A stretch of DNA of 64,000 nt from Chryseobacterium indologenes (GCA_001013295.1 LAZY01000010.1:144480-208479), one strand, 5' to 3'; shown: positions 43,264 through 51,764, numbered from the stretch's first letter. A program made the numbers and translations. Notes: generated by a model from the sequence alone, not told the origin.

Positions 43264-44157
43264 TTAATTACCAAATGGTTTTTGGGTACTGCAGGTGATG
43301 TTTTTTCCGGGATTCACTCCAAAATAGTTACAAAAGTAGCGGTAGTATGCATAACGGTATTCTGTTTTGGGCTGTGGGGTGAGTTGCCCGCATTCAATAC
43401 CGCCATTGATGATATTTACCGTAGTTCCAAAACCTGCAGTTCTTCCACTTTCTTGGTCCTTTTCGGTGGGCTGCCATTTTCCGGTCATCACCTCATGGCA
43501 AGAAGGTTTGGGAAATTGCGGGGTCATCCAGAACCAGATAGCAGAGGCAAAAGATAAAACATTGTTCTCGGCTAGCAGACCGGGATTTTTTAAAAGAATA
43601 TTTTTATCACCAAACCAGGCTTCACTGAATTGTCCATAGTTGTAATTCCAACTGAGCTGTTTAGGGCCACGACCGTAATATGCTTGTCCTGCTACCGGAG
43701 GGTAGTTGACCTTAGAAACATCGGAATAATTATTCCCATTTCCTTTATTATTTTCTTCGATAAAATAAAGACCCCAATGGTAATAACCTCCCGGAGCATC
43801 ATTCCAGCCACCGCTTGTCTCCTGAGCGATATTGGCCAAAAATGCAGCGAGCTCTCGCTTCTGATCTTCCTGGGTTCCTTCATTCAGAAAAGTGGGGAAG
43901 TGGGCTGCCGCTTTTATAAATGCCTGGTAAGAATAGAAGTCCCGGTGGTGGCTGCCTTTTCCCTGGATATTATTCCTGTTAGGGAATAGCGAATTCCAGG
44001 TTTTAGCATCTATAAGTCGGGTAATATGTTCCGCTATTTTAGGATCATTAATCTGTTGCAAAGAATTATTCCCTTGGTTTTTTTGTGCATAAGACTGGCC
44101 GCAGGAAGCCAAAATAAGTCCTAAAGAAACGAGCACGGTTGATAGTGTTTTCATCAT
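43264..44157 (-). CDS. Glycoside hydrolase family 19 chitinase, lipoprotein
   Basis: 297 residues. Lipobox LASC (Cys19) is followed by a short linker and the GH19 lysozyme-like domain (about 40-285). Motifs are AQETSGGW (catalytic Glu about 113), YYGRGPKQLSWNYNYG (family signature) and AIWFWMTPQFPKPSCHEVM. GH19 enzymes cut chitin or related GlcNAc polymers with inversion. An Asn-rich insert (NKGNGNNYSD) lies in the middle. The lipid anchor suggests action at the cell surface. Single gene between two gene-poor spacers. Confidence 0.9.
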   Translation of the reverse strand: MMKTLSTVLVSLGLILASCGQSYAQKNQGNNSLQQINDPKIAEHITRLIDAKTWNSLFPNRNNIQGKGSHHRDFYSYQAFIKAAAHFPTFLNEGTQEDQKRELAAFLANIAQETSGGWNDAPGGYYHWGLYFIEENNKGNGNNYSDVSKVNYPPVAGQAYYGRGPKQLSWNYNYGQFSEAWFGDKNILLKNPGLLAENNVLSFASAIWFWMTPQFPKPSCHEVMTGKWQPTEKDQESGRTAGFGTTVNIINGGIECGQLTPQPKTEYRYAYYRYFCNYFGVNPGKNITCSTQKPFGN

Positions 44158-44334
44158 TTAATTATTGGGGTATCTTCCTTTGTTAAACGATTAAGCAGAT
44201 AGGCTATGGTAAATAGCCAGCAGATTTCTCATATAAATATTGATAGGGTTTAAGACCATAGTTTTTGACAAAAAATCTGTAAGCACAAATATATACAATT
44301 CAGCTCTCTTTATTGATCTGTCAGTTCAAAAATA

Positions 44335-44368
44335 AAAGGAGCTGTTTTCATTAGAAAACAGCTCCTTT
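44335..44368 (-). terminator. Terminator of the nfsB-ohrR-ohr operon
   Basis: Perfect 15-base stem AAAGGAGCTGTTTTC / GAAAACAGCTCCTTT with a 4-base loop and a T-rich tail read leftward. Confidence 0.85.
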
Positions 44369-44396
44369 CGTTATAACTATGCTTAAAAAAATTGGA

Positions 44397-44822
44397 TTAA
44401 TCGTTGTTGGTTACCGAAAGTTTTACCTCCATATTATTTCTGGTAGCATTAGAATAAGGGCAGATCTGGTGTGCCTTTTCCGTTAAAGTCTGTGCTTCCT
44501 CAAGAGAAACACCAGGAATATTAACGTCCAGTTCAGCAGCTAATCCAAATCCTCCGTTTTCAAGTTGGCCTATACTGATCTGAGCAGTAACAGTAGTTTC
44601 TCCGGTTTTTATTTTGGCTAAACTGATCACTCTGTTCAAAGCACTGTCAAAACAAGCTGAATATCCTGCTGCAAAAAGCATTTCAGGGTTGGCAAAGTCA
44701 TCATTAGCCCCGCCTAAAGCTTTCGGCATCTTTACTTCAAGATCCAAAACTCCGTTTTCACTTTTTACATGACCGTTTCTTCCTCCTGTTGCGGTAACCT
44801 TTGTGGTATATAATGTTTTCAT
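44397..44822 (-). CDS. ohr: Organic hydroperoxide reductase (Ohr, OsmC family)
   Basis: 141 residues, standard for Ohr. The reactive cysteines are Cys57 in YSACFDSAL and Cys121 in ICPYSNATR; the resolving arginine region KVTATGGRNGHV is present. It reduces fatty-acid and other organic peroxides with lipoyl partners. Its ATG follows the ohrR stop with no gap, so it is translated as the last gene of a three-gene operon under probable OhrR control. Confidence 0.93.
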   Translation of the reverse strand: MKTLYTTKVTATGGRNGHVKSENGVLDLEVKMPKALGGANDDFANPEMLFAAGYSACFDSALNRVISLAKIKTGETTVTAQISIGQLENGGFGLAAELDVNIPGVSLEEAQTLTEKAHQICPYSNATRNNMEVKLSVTNND

Positions 44823-45257
44823 TTATTTTTCTATTTTGTTTAATATTTTGAGTACTGTCTCTTTCAGATGCAGCAGTTCTTCAGGTTGTATATCAAGTTT
44901 TTCCTGAATCTTCCCTGGAATTTCGCAGGCCTTTTTCTGTAATTGCTTTCCTGCTTCTGCTAAAAATACTTCAACAACTCTTTCGTCTTCTTTTTTTCGT
45001 TTTCTTATGATAAAATCTTTAGCTTCCAGTCTTTTAAGGAGTGGTGTTAATGTCCCGCTGTCCAAAAACAGCTTTTCTCCGATATGGCTTACGGTAAGTC
45101 CGTCTCCGTCCCATAATACCATCATGACAAGGTATTGAGGATAGGTGATGTCTAGTTCATCAAGAAAAGGACGGTAAAGCCCGGTGATCTCTTTGGCTAT
45201 CACATATAACGGGAAACAGATCTGGTTTTCTAATTTTGGGGTCTTTGAATTTTCCAT
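44823..45257 (-). CDS. ohrR: MarR family redox regulator OhrR
   Basis: 144 residues. The peroxide-sensing Cys14 lies in LENQICFPLY, as in OhrR of Bacillus and Xanthomonas. The winged helix reads LTVSHIGEKLFLDSGTLTPLLKRLE. A second Cys (Cys about 115, KKACEI) may resolve the oxidised form. OhrR represses ohr until oxidised by organic peroxide; a pair of matching operator boxes lies upstream of the operon at 46009-46037. Confidence 0.92.
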   Translation of the reverse strand: MENSKTPKLENQICFPLYVIAKEITGLYRPFLDELDITYPQYLVMMVLWDGDGLTVSHIGEKLFLDSGTLTPLLKRLEAKDFIIRKRKKEDERVVEVFLAEAGKQLQKKACEIPGKIQEKLDIQPEELLHLKETVLKILNKIEK

Positions 45258-45288
45258 AAGTTCTGGTACGAAAGATTCGATGAAGGTA

Positions 45289-45921
45289 TTACTTTTTTAT
45301 GATAAACTCATCCATTGGGACTCTGACTTTCTTCATAGAAGACAGCCAGTCATTGGCCTCATCACGGTATCCAAGATATAGAAGACTTACACTTTTTAAG
45401 CCTAATTCTTTCAATCCGAGTACTTCGTCTACTACAGCATTACTGAAGCCTTCTGCCGGAGTACTGTCGATTTTAAGTTCCGCAGCCTGAGCAAGAGCAA
45501 TTCCTAAAGCAATATAAGTCTGACGGGCAGTGTGTGCAAAATGCTCTGCAGGAGTCTGAGCCCCATACATTTCTTTGATTTTATCGGTATAACTGCCGAA
45601 TCGGCCTCTTGGAAGATCTCTTACATCGGTATGATGGTCGTAAACTTTATCTATTTTTTCATTAGAATAGCTGTCCCATGCTGCAAAAACAAGAACGTGA
45701 GACGAATCTCTCATGACTTCAGGATTTAAAGCGCCTGCTACCATTTTTTCTTTCAGTTCCTGATTTTCTACAACGATGATACGGAAAGGTTGCAGTCCTG
45801 ATGAAGTAGGAGCCAGTCTTGCTGCTTCCAGAATGGTGTTTAGATCTTCAGATGAAACTTTTTTTGTCGGATCATATGCCTTTACAGCATGTCTCCAGTT
45901 AAGATTTTCTATTAATGACAT
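45289..45921 (-). CDS. NAD(P)H-dependent nitroreductase (NfsB type)
   Basis: 210 residues, FMN-binding nitroreductase fold. The opening ENLNWRHAVKAYDPTKKVS carries the conserved Arg for FMN phosphate, RLAPTSSGLQPF is the FMN-binding loop and LLYLGYRDEANDWL the C-terminal FMN stretch. Likely reduces quinones or nitroaromatics. First gene of an operon with ohrR and ohr, 31 bases before ohrR, so it probably helps against peroxide or electrophile stress. Confidence 0.88.
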   Translation of the reverse strand: MSLIENLNWRHAVKAYDPTKKVSSEDLNTILEAARLAPTSSGLQPFRIIVVENQELKEKMVAGALNPEVMRDSSHVLVFAAWDSYSNEKIDKVYDHHTDVRDLPRGRFGSYTDKIKEMYGAQTPAEHFAHTARQTYIALGIALAQAAELKIDSTPAEGFSNAVVDEVLGLKELGLKSVSLLYLGYRDEANDWLSSMKKVRVPMDEFIIKK

Positions 45922-45997
45922 TTTCTTTTGTTTTAAATTTTAAACTACTTTGTGTTATGAAACTTCCTGTTTTCGTATTCGAAGTAAAATAACAAGG

Positions 45998-46005
45998 CAA
46001 ATATA
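45998..46005 (-). promoter_or_regulatory. -7 box of the nfsB-ohrR-ohr operon
   Basis: Reads TATATTTG on the minus strand, about 77 bases before the nitroreductase start and next to the OhrR boxes. Confidence 0.6.
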
Positions 46006-46008
46006 CGA

Positions 46009-46037
46009 GCAATTAAATTGTATGCAATTTAATTTTG
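46009..46037. promoter_or_regulatory. Tandem OhrR-type operator
   Basis: Two adjacent sites, GCAATTAAATTGTA (46009-46022) and GCAATTTAATTTTG (46024-46037), resemble the Bacillus OhrR box built from CAATT and AATTG. They sit directly upstream of the -7 box where a repressor would block the polymerase. Confidence 0.68.
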
Positions 46038-46117
46038 AAAGATTTTATTGATGACGATTATTGATGGAGGCTAAGGGGAAGCAAAGTAGGCTGAGAGAGC
46101 AGAGGAGGTAAAGTGGT

Positions 46118-46286
46118 AAATGGGCGAAAAAGTAAAAAAGGTAAAAAGGCAGAAAAGCGACAGGGTAGAAAATCAAAATTGCCAAATACTATATTTCTTT
46201 TATCCTTTCAGACTTTTCTTTACCTCTTTCTTTCTTCATAATCATCTTTTTTACTTCCTTCGCTTCCTTCGCCCTTTCGCCCATTT
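46118..46286. repeat. Long inverted repeat before the SDR gene
   Basis: Arms AAATGGGCGAAA (46118-46129) and TTTCGCCCATTT (46275-46286) match perfectly. The interior is purine-rich on the left and pyrimidine-rich on the right. Part of the 456-base spacer without a gene. Confidence 0.6.
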
Positions 46287-46377
46287 GTCTTTTCGTCCCC
46301 CTCACTTCCGCACGATTCGGATTTTTTTTCCCCTTCTCTATTCCAATCTTTGCAACAGAATTTTAAATCAAAAAAAC

Positions 46378-47130
46378 ATGCAGAGATTTAGCAACAAAAC
46401 AGCGTTAATTACTGGAGGAACAAACGGAATGGGGTTTGCCACCGCACAGAAATGGATAGAAGAAGGTGGGAAAGTCATTATTACGGGAAGAAGCAAGGAA
46501 ACTTTAAACAAAGCTTTGGAAAAACTGGGGGAGAATGCTTCAGGAATTGTATCAGATGCCGGAAATATTGAAGATCTTATGAATTTGCACGAGCAGGTGA
46601 AGCAATACACAAGTCAGATTGATCTTGTTTTTGCGAATGCAGGGTATGGAAGATTTGCGCCTATAGAATATGTTGATGAAAATCACTTTGATGAACTTTT
46701 CAATATGCTGGTGAAAGGACCGTTTTTTACCGTTCAGCAGGTCCTGCCATTAATGAAAAAAGGAAGCTCCGTTATTTTTAATACGTCAGTTGCAACCGAA
46801 ATTGCCATGCATAATTTTTCAATATATTCCGCTGCGAAATCTGCTGTTCAGTCTTTTATCAAAACATTTGCTGTAGAGCTTACAGATCATGGAATACGGG
46901 TAAACGGAGTGAGTCCGGGACATATTAAGACTAATATTTTTAATAATACGGGCCTTAGTTCAGAACAGATTGAAAGTGCAATTGATGACATTATTCCTAC
47001 CATACCTTTCAAAAGACAAGGAGAACCTTCGGAAATTGCCAATGTAGTCCTGTTCCTTGCTTCAGACGAAGCCTCATATATTCATGGTGCAGAAATCAAG
47101 GTAGATGCCGGAATTTCTGTAATAAGATAG
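46378..47130 (+). CDS. Short-chain dehydrogenase/reductase (SDR)
   Basis: 250 residues from the ATG at 46378. A longer frame from 46120 runs through the inverted repeat and is rejected. The Rossmann motif is GGTNGMGFA (T-G-x3-G-x-G variant), NAG in FANAGYGRF, catalytic Ser in FNTSVAT and Y-x-x-x-K as YSAAK. GVSPGHIKTNIF and VDAGISV close the classical SDR. NADP preference is suggested by Arg in TGRSKETL. Substrate unknown; single gene. Confidence 0.9.
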   Translation: MQRFSNKTALITGGTNGMGFATAQKWIEEGGKVIITGRSKETLNKALEKLGENASGIVSDAGNIEDLMNLHEQVKQYTSQIDLVFANAGYGRFAPIEYVDENHFDELFNMLVKGPFFTVQQVLPLMKKGSSVIFNTSVATEIAMHNFSIYSAAKSAVQSFIKTFAVELTDHGIRVNGVSPGHIKTNIFNNTGLSSEQIESAIDDIIPTIPFKRQGEPSEIANVVLFLASDEASYIHGAEIKVDAGISVIR

Positions 47131-47139
47131 CAGGTAAAA

Positions 47140-47451
47140 TTATTTAACCTCATTGATCTGTTTGATCATATTGGTTTTATTTTCAACACCAATATTGTAG
47201 GTTTTGCCCTTTTTAAGACTTAGGTTAGCCTTTTCGATCAATGCTGTATAGTCAGAAGACTTCTTTGAGATATAAAAGACCTGTGCACTTATTCCAATGG
47301 CAACACGTACAACCTCTTTCGGTCTGTCGGGATCTTCCTGGATGTCATTGATCGTGGCATTATTATACCAGGTTAATTTCTGGGATTCAGAGTTGGAAGA
47401 ACAGGATGCAATCATGGTAAAGATTAATAATAAATAAGTCCAGGCTTTCAT
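47140..47451 (-). CDS. Small hypothetical lipoprotein
   Basis: 103 residues with lipobox IASC (Cys17). The mature part has no recognised motif; KGKTYNIGVENKTNM lies near the end. Its stop lies 9 bases from the convergent SDR stop. It is 69 bases downstream of the protein-glutaminase gene but separated by a terminator hairpin, so it is expressed separately or by read-through. Confidence 0.65.
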   Translation of the reverse strand: MKAWTYLLLIFTMIASCSSNSESQKLTWYNNATINDIQEDPDRPKEVVRVAIGISAQVFYISKKSSDYTALIEKANLSLKKGKTYNIGVENKTNMIKQINEVK

Positions 47452-47473
47452 AATAATAGATTATTGAGTAAAA

Positions 47474-47506
47474 AGCTCCTGCACTATATCAAAAAATGCA
47501 GGAGCT
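47474..47506 (-). terminator. Terminator of the protein-glutaminase gene
   Basis: Perfect 10-base stem AGCTCCTGCA / TGCAGGAGCT; leftward it is followed by TTTTAC. Confidence 0.75.
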
Positions 47507-47520
47507 ATATAGAAAGTTAA

Positions 47521-48483
47521 TTAGAATCCACAATGAGCTGTACTAGGTACCGGAGCTGAACAACCGGAAAGGGCTGCGAAAGCTGTCAGGGTACAATTGG
47601 TATTCACGAGGTTGTTATCATATAATAGAGATCCTGCCGGATTTCTGTAATAAACATTTCCTGGAGTATTAGCAAAAGAAGATACAGAAGCTGATCCGCA
47701 AGTAGTGTTAGTACATGCAGCTCTCCATGCAGTATCAGTGATAGGACCGGTTGATACCAGAGACGGATCTATAATTCTTTTTTCAACAACTCCGGAAGCA
47801 TTTTTAAAGCTTACCAGAATGGCTACGTGATATACCCATGATACACAGCATGTACCTGTGGAAGCTCTTAAATTACCATATACGAATTGCTTTTCACACT
47901 CATATCCGGCATTGTTTAAGATTTGTCTCATTTTGTGTGCTCTTGCATAGCATCCGTCAACAGGGTATCTGAATGTGATACAAGGTGAAGATGCCGTAGA
48001 AGTGCCGCAAGACTGATTTTTGATCTGAGTAAACAAGCTGTTTAAAGTTGCCAGATCAGGGATTACGCTGGCCAGTTTGTTGGTAGCTCCTTTATCTGCT
48101 CTTATTTCTTTCGTTAAAGCAGATTTAAAGAAACGAATATCTTCCTCTGTAGGGCTTTCTACTTTTGCAATTTCATTAGAATTAGACTTCAGGTAAACAT
48201 GAATTGGGTATTCATTTCTTACGGCCTGGCTGATCATAGAAATGAAGTTTTCATTTTCCTTAGTGTCTTTGATTTCATAAGGCTGTGCTGTAACGATAAA
48301 TGAAACTCTGTATTTTCCATTTTCTTTTTCTATCCCTACCGGAACAGTTCTTCCGAAATCTTTCAGCGACATTTCGCTGGATTCTTTAGCTGTTAAATTC
48401 TCTTGATTGGCGCTGGAATCTGCGCAGGCATTGAATGACAGGACTGTCACGAATACCATCATGGATAACAGGAATTTTTTCAT
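47521..48483 (-). CDS. Protein-glutaminase precursor (protein-deamidating enzyme)
   Basis: 320 residues from the ATG at 48483; an ATG three codons earlier (48492) also fits. The layout matches the Chryseobacterium proteolyticum preproenzyme: signal peptide, propeptide of about 115 residues, and a mature enzyme starting LASVIPD. In mature numbering the catalytic triad is Cys42 (GCYARAHK), His83 (VYHVAIL) and Asp103 (IIDPSL), the same positions as in the known enzyme. It deamidates glutamine side chains in proteins. Several cysteine pairs (SCGTST, GTCCVS) should form disulfides. The propeptide keeps it inactive until cut outside. Confidence 0.93.
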   Translation of the reverse strand: MKKFLLSMMVFVTVLSFNACADSSANQENLTAKESSEMSLKDFGRTVPVGIEKENGKYRVSFIVTAQPYEIKDTKENENFISMISQAVRNEYPIHVYLKSNSNEIAKVESPTEEDIRFFKSALTKEIRADKGATNKLASVIPDLATLNSLFTQIKNQSCGTSTASSPCITFRYPVDGCYARAHKMRQILNNAGYECEKQFVYGNLRASTGTCCVSWVYHVAILVSFKNASGVVEKRIIDPSLVSTGPITDTAWRAACTNTTCGSASVSSFANTPGNVYYRNPAGSLLYDNNLVNTNCTLTAFAALSGCSAPVPSTAHCGF

Positions 48484-48863
48484 AATTCTCATAGTTTAGT
48501 GGGTTAATGGTGTTTTTAATGACATATTAAATTAATAATAGTTCACAGTTTTGTGATAATAAAAGTAGGAAAAATTCAATTACATGCAAATATTTTTTAG
48601 TAAAAAAGATTAGTAAAAAGCAAAAATAAGCAAAACGGTTAAAACCTTTGCTATACAAGGCTTTATAAAAAGAGTAGTCTTAGTTCGGAAGTCGGTGTCT
48701 GATAGGTTTGGGGCTTAAATTGACAAGGTTAGGTTACTAATTCGTTACCGATTGACAAAGGTAACAGTATAGTTTAACTGATTATATTTCAGTTTTTTGC
48801 GCTCTTTTCTACGTTCCCTTGTAACTCAATGTAATTTAATTTTAAACGTTAAACATTTGAGTT
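48484..48863. other. Gene-free junction between chromosome and integrative element
   Basis: No gene. Left part is AT-rich leader of the protein-glutaminase gene. From about 48640 the sequence has repeated motifs (ATTGACAAGGTT at 48719 and ATTGACAAAGGT at 48751) that may be integrase arm sites. The element end should lie here, but no att core can be fixed without the other end. Confidence 0.5.
48719..48765. repeat. Direct and inverted repeats before the integrase, possible arm-type sites
   Basis: Direct copies ATTGACAAGGTT (48719-48730) and ATTGACAAAGGT (48751-48762), 32 bases apart. GTTACC (48744-48749) and GGTAAC (48760-48765) are inverted. Placement just upstream of int suits Int or Xis binding. 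Confidence 0.4.
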
Positions 48864-50114
48864 ATGGAGCAGACAAAAAAATCGACGTTCAAACTGCTTT
48901 TCTATTTGAAAAAGAACGAACTGAAAAAGAACGGTAATGCCCCGATTATGGCACGTATTACCATTGACGGAACCCCGAAAACTTTCGGAACAAAGTTAGA
49001 AATTGACCCCAATAATTGGGATTTAAAACACGGAAGAGTTCAGGGCAAAAGTGCGCAAGCATTAAGCATCAATAAAAAACTGGATAACATACGTGGGCGT
49101 ATCGACAAGATTTATGAAGATATGCTGAAGCACGAGGGCTTTGCGACTGCCCAAAAGGTAAAGCTATCATTTTTGGGTGTAGGCGTAATGGATGATGCTA
49201 TCCTAAAGGTTTTCAACGACCAAAATGAGGATTTTAAAAAATTGGTCGAAAAAGAAGAACGCTCAAAAAGCACCTACAACAAGTATATCACAGTTTACAA
49301 TCATCTTACCACATTTATAAAGGAACGCTATCATAGTGATGATATGGCTTTTCGGGAATTGACTTCCGATTTTATCCGGGAGTTTGATTTTTACCTCCGG
49401 TACGATTTACAGTCCTCCCACAATACAGTTTGGGTGTACACGATGCCTTTATTAGCCCTTGTGGAACTGGCTATTAAAAAGGGCTTGATACGTGATAATC
49501 CTTTTCAGGATTACGAAATCAATATGGAAGAAACCGACCGGGGTTATATCCTTAAAGAAGACGTAGAAAAGCTGATGATGTGCGTACCATCGCACCCACG
49601 ATATGAACTGGTAAAAGACCTCTTTATTTTCAGTTGCTTTACCGGACTTGCTTATGCGGATATTAAGAAACTGACAAGGAACAATATTCAATCATTCTTT
49701 GACGGTCATCAGTGGATTATAAGCAGGAGAAAGAAATCAGATATTGCTTCTAATGTTCGGTTAATGGAAATCCCTAAGCGTATCATTGAGAAGTATCAGG
49801 GTACGACAAGGAATGAATTTATCTTTCCGGTTCCGACTAATGCAACCTGCAATACACACATAGGCAAACTGGTTGAAAAGGCGGAGATTATTACGGAGCA
49901 AAAAGTAACCTTTCACACGGCAAGGCATACTTTCGGAACAATGTTTTTGACCGAGGGCGTACCGCTTGAAAGTCTTAGCAAAATGATGGGGCATAAAAAT
50001 ATTTCCACCACACAGATTTACGCTAAAATCACAAGCCAAAAAATCAGTAAGGATATGGATTTAGTTACCCCCAAATTCAAAGCAATGGAAGAAGCGTTTA
50101 TGATGGCAATCTAA
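48864..50114 (+). CDS. int: Tyrosine-type site-specific integrase (CTnDOT/IntDOT-like)
   Basis: 416 residues with an arm-binding domain (1-90), a SAM-like core-binding domain (about 100-205) and the catalytic domain. Catalytic residues seen are His351 and Arg354 in HTARHTFGT, His377 in GHKNIS and Tyr386 in TTQIYAK. The box I position reads CFTGLAYADIKKL, with no Arg where most tyrosine recombinases have T-G-x-R; CTnDOT integrase shows the same loss. It should excise and integrate the element. First gene of the element, followed by a terminator. Confidence 0.92.
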   Translation: MEQTKKSTFKLLFYLKKNELKKNGNAPIMARITIDGTPKTFGTKLEIDPNNWDLKHGRVQGKSAQALSINKKLDNIRGRIDKIYEDMLKHEGFATAQKVKLSFLGVGVMDDAILKVFNDQNEDFKKLVEKEERSKSTYNKYITVYNHLTTFIKERYHSDDMAFRELTSDFIREFDFYLRYDLQSSHNTVWVYTMPLLALVELAIKKGLIRDNPFQDYEINMEETDRGYILKEDVEKLMMCVPSHPRYELVKDLFIFSCFTGLAYADIKKLTRNNIQSFFDGHQWIISRRKKSDIASNVRLMEIPKRIIEKYQGTTRNEFIFPVPTNATCNTHIGKLVEKAEIITEQKVTFHTARHTFGTMFLTEGVPLESLSKMMGHKNISTTQIYAKITSQKISKDMDLVTPKFKAMEEAFMMAI

Positions 50115-50138
50115 TTAGCTTTTATCTAATCACAGCGA

Positions 50139-50168
50139 GCAGAACTTAACGGTTCTGCTTTTTTTTAT
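50139..50168 (+). terminator. Terminator after the integrase gene
   Basis: Stem AGCAGAAC / GTTCTGCT with a 6-base loop and a seven-T tail. Confidence 0.82.
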
Positions 50169-50450
50169 GCCTATACTTTTTGTGTGGGTAAAGCACATTT
50201 ACTTTTCTCTACCAGTCCAACGCTGTAAAAGAGCTTATTACCTACTTCCGAAATAGAAAATTGAAAAACGCTCCCTTGTCTAACGCTCCCTGCTATTCCG
50301 TTTTTCAAATCTCTATTACAGGCTATGATAGCCTGGTCATTAATGCCATAAAAATTTAGAGTAGAAAATTTCCACAATCAACCGGTAAAAAGGCAGCTAA
50401 GTTATAGCGGGCAGCCACCCCACACGCCCAACCAAAAGACTACGGCATAA

Positions 50451-50500
50451 TGGCAAGGCAAAATGTTGGCTTCGCCGAATTGCTGTGTGTTGCCTTGCCA
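50451..50500. repeat. 11-base perfect inverted repeat in the element's non-coding block
   Basis: TGGCAAGGCAA (50451-50461) and TTGCCTTGCCA (50490-50500) pair around a 28-base loop that holds a small GGC-TTC-GCC hairpin. Confidence 0.7.
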
Positions 50501-50690
50501 CCCTCCGGGACTTATTCCGTTTCCTTTCGGTTTTACGCTGTTGCCCGCTTGGATTATCTGCTTTCTTTTTTCCGGTTTTTCTTTTGGAAAAATTTATGCG
50601 AAGCGAAGCGGAACAGACCACAATGGGAAGCGGGAAACGAGAAAAGCGAGTGAGTAAATAACATTTTTCAAACATTAAAATTTTAGCATT

Positions 50691-51764
50691 ATGGCACACA
50701 ACATCAATTTCAACGAGCAAACAGGACGTCATTCATTTTTCAGCGTTCAACAAAAAGCGTGGCACGATTTGGGGCAAATCGTAGAGCAATACCCAACAAG
50801 CGAGGAAGCAATAGTACACGCAGGTTTAGACTACGAGGTTATCAAATCCCCACTGTTTACACAGGGCAGAACAATGAGCATAGGCGATAGCGGAGAGCTG
50901 ATTGAAGCCAACGACATCTTAGTACCTAACAGTTTTGCCACACTCCGCACCGACACCAACACACCGTTAGGCGTGGTAGGAAAAGACTACCATATCGTAC
51001 AGAACCGTGAGGCGTTCAATTTCTTTGATGATATTGTAGGCGGAGGCGATGGGATATTGTACGAAACCGCAGGAGCATTGGGTAACGGAGAACGCATTTT
51101 TATCACTGCCAAGCTGCCCGACTATATCCGAGTAGGTAATGGCGACGATGTTACAGAAAAGTACATCTTCCTAACCACAAGCCACGACGGTAGCGGAAGT
51201 ATTACCGCAGCATTTACCCCTATCCGTATCGTATGCCAAAACACCCTTAACGCATCATTGAGGAGTATGACCAACGTTGTGCGTATCAAACACACGTCAG
51301 GAGCAAAACAACGCCTCGAAAACGCTCACAAGGTCATGGGGCTTGCCAACATCCTAAGCACACAATTAGAGAACATTTTTAACGACTGGGCTAAAGTAAG
51401 GGTAACAGACCGAGAAGTAAGAAAGCTAATCCAGTTGGCACTTTGCCCGAACAAAGAAACGTTTAACCTGCTCAAAAAAGGTGCGGAAGATGAAGTTTCC
51501 ACCGTGTTCAAAAACACCGTAGATGATGCCTTTGAATACGCTATGATAAGCGACACCCAACAAATGGCAACTACCAAAGGCACATTATTCGGGACTTACA
51601 ATGCCGTTACAGGTTACTTTCAGAATGTACGCAATTACAGGGATGGCGAAGCCAAACTACAATCCATTGTAATGGGCGGTACAGCACAGCTAAAGACACA
51701 AAAAGCCTTTGAACTGTGTACAGACTTTGCCTATTCAGGAGCAGAGATTTTCAACTTCAATTAA
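50691..51764 (+). CDS. DUF932 domain protein (phage/plasmid-like)
   Basis: 357 residues. The opening MAHNINFNEQTGRHSFFSVQQKAWHDLGQ and the central RIVCQNTLNASL are hallmarks of the DUF932/TIGR03299 family, in parts. These proteins are common on phages, plasmids and Bacteroidota ICEs; function is not established, though a link to DNA maintenance is often assumed. First of four rightward small element genes. Codon use looks GC-richer than in the chromosomal part. Confidence 0.88.
   Translation: MAHNINFNEQTGRHSFFSVQQKAWHDLGQIVEQYPTSEEAIVHAGLDYEVIKSPLFTQGRTMSIGDSGELIEANDILVPNSFATLRTDTNTPLGVVGKDYHIVQNREAFNFFDDIVGGGDGILYETAGALGNGERIFITAKLPDYIRVGNGDDVTEKYIFLTTSHDGSGSITAAFTPIRIVCQNTLNASLRSMTNVVRIKHTSGAKQRLENAHKVMGLANILSTQLENIFNDWAKVRVTDREVRKLIQLALCPNKETFNLLKKGAEDEVSTVFKNTVDDAFEYAMISDTQQMATTKGTLFGTYNAVTGYFQNVRNYRDGEAKLQSIVMGGTAQLKTQKAFELCTDFAYSGAEIFNFN

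Larger units (their letters stand above)
50115..50690. other. Gene-free block with strong inverted repeat
   Basis: After the int terminator (50139-50168) about 500 bases carry no convincing gene; short frames on both strands overlap each other and lack starts and family likeness. The right half is GC-richer and contains the inverted repeat 50451-50500. Possible roles are a structured RNA, a transfer origin or replication-control site of the element. Confidence 0.5.

Noticed and set aside
46120..46377. N-terminal extension of the SDR frame
   Set aside because: It runs through a long inverted repeat and has low-complexity sequence; the Rossmann motif starts just after the ATG at 46378.
48636..48656. 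TTTGC-type integration core of CTnDOT
   Set aside because: Only five bases match the CTnDOT core and the other att end is not in the window, so no att site is called.
50171..50377. Minus-strand frame of 68 residues after the integrase
   Set aside because: No recognised family, no promoter, and it lies in the non-coding block with overlapping frames on both strands.
50397..50732. Frames on both strands over the GC-rich block
   Set aside because: They mirror each other over an inverted repeat and the leader of DUF932; sequence is not protein-like.
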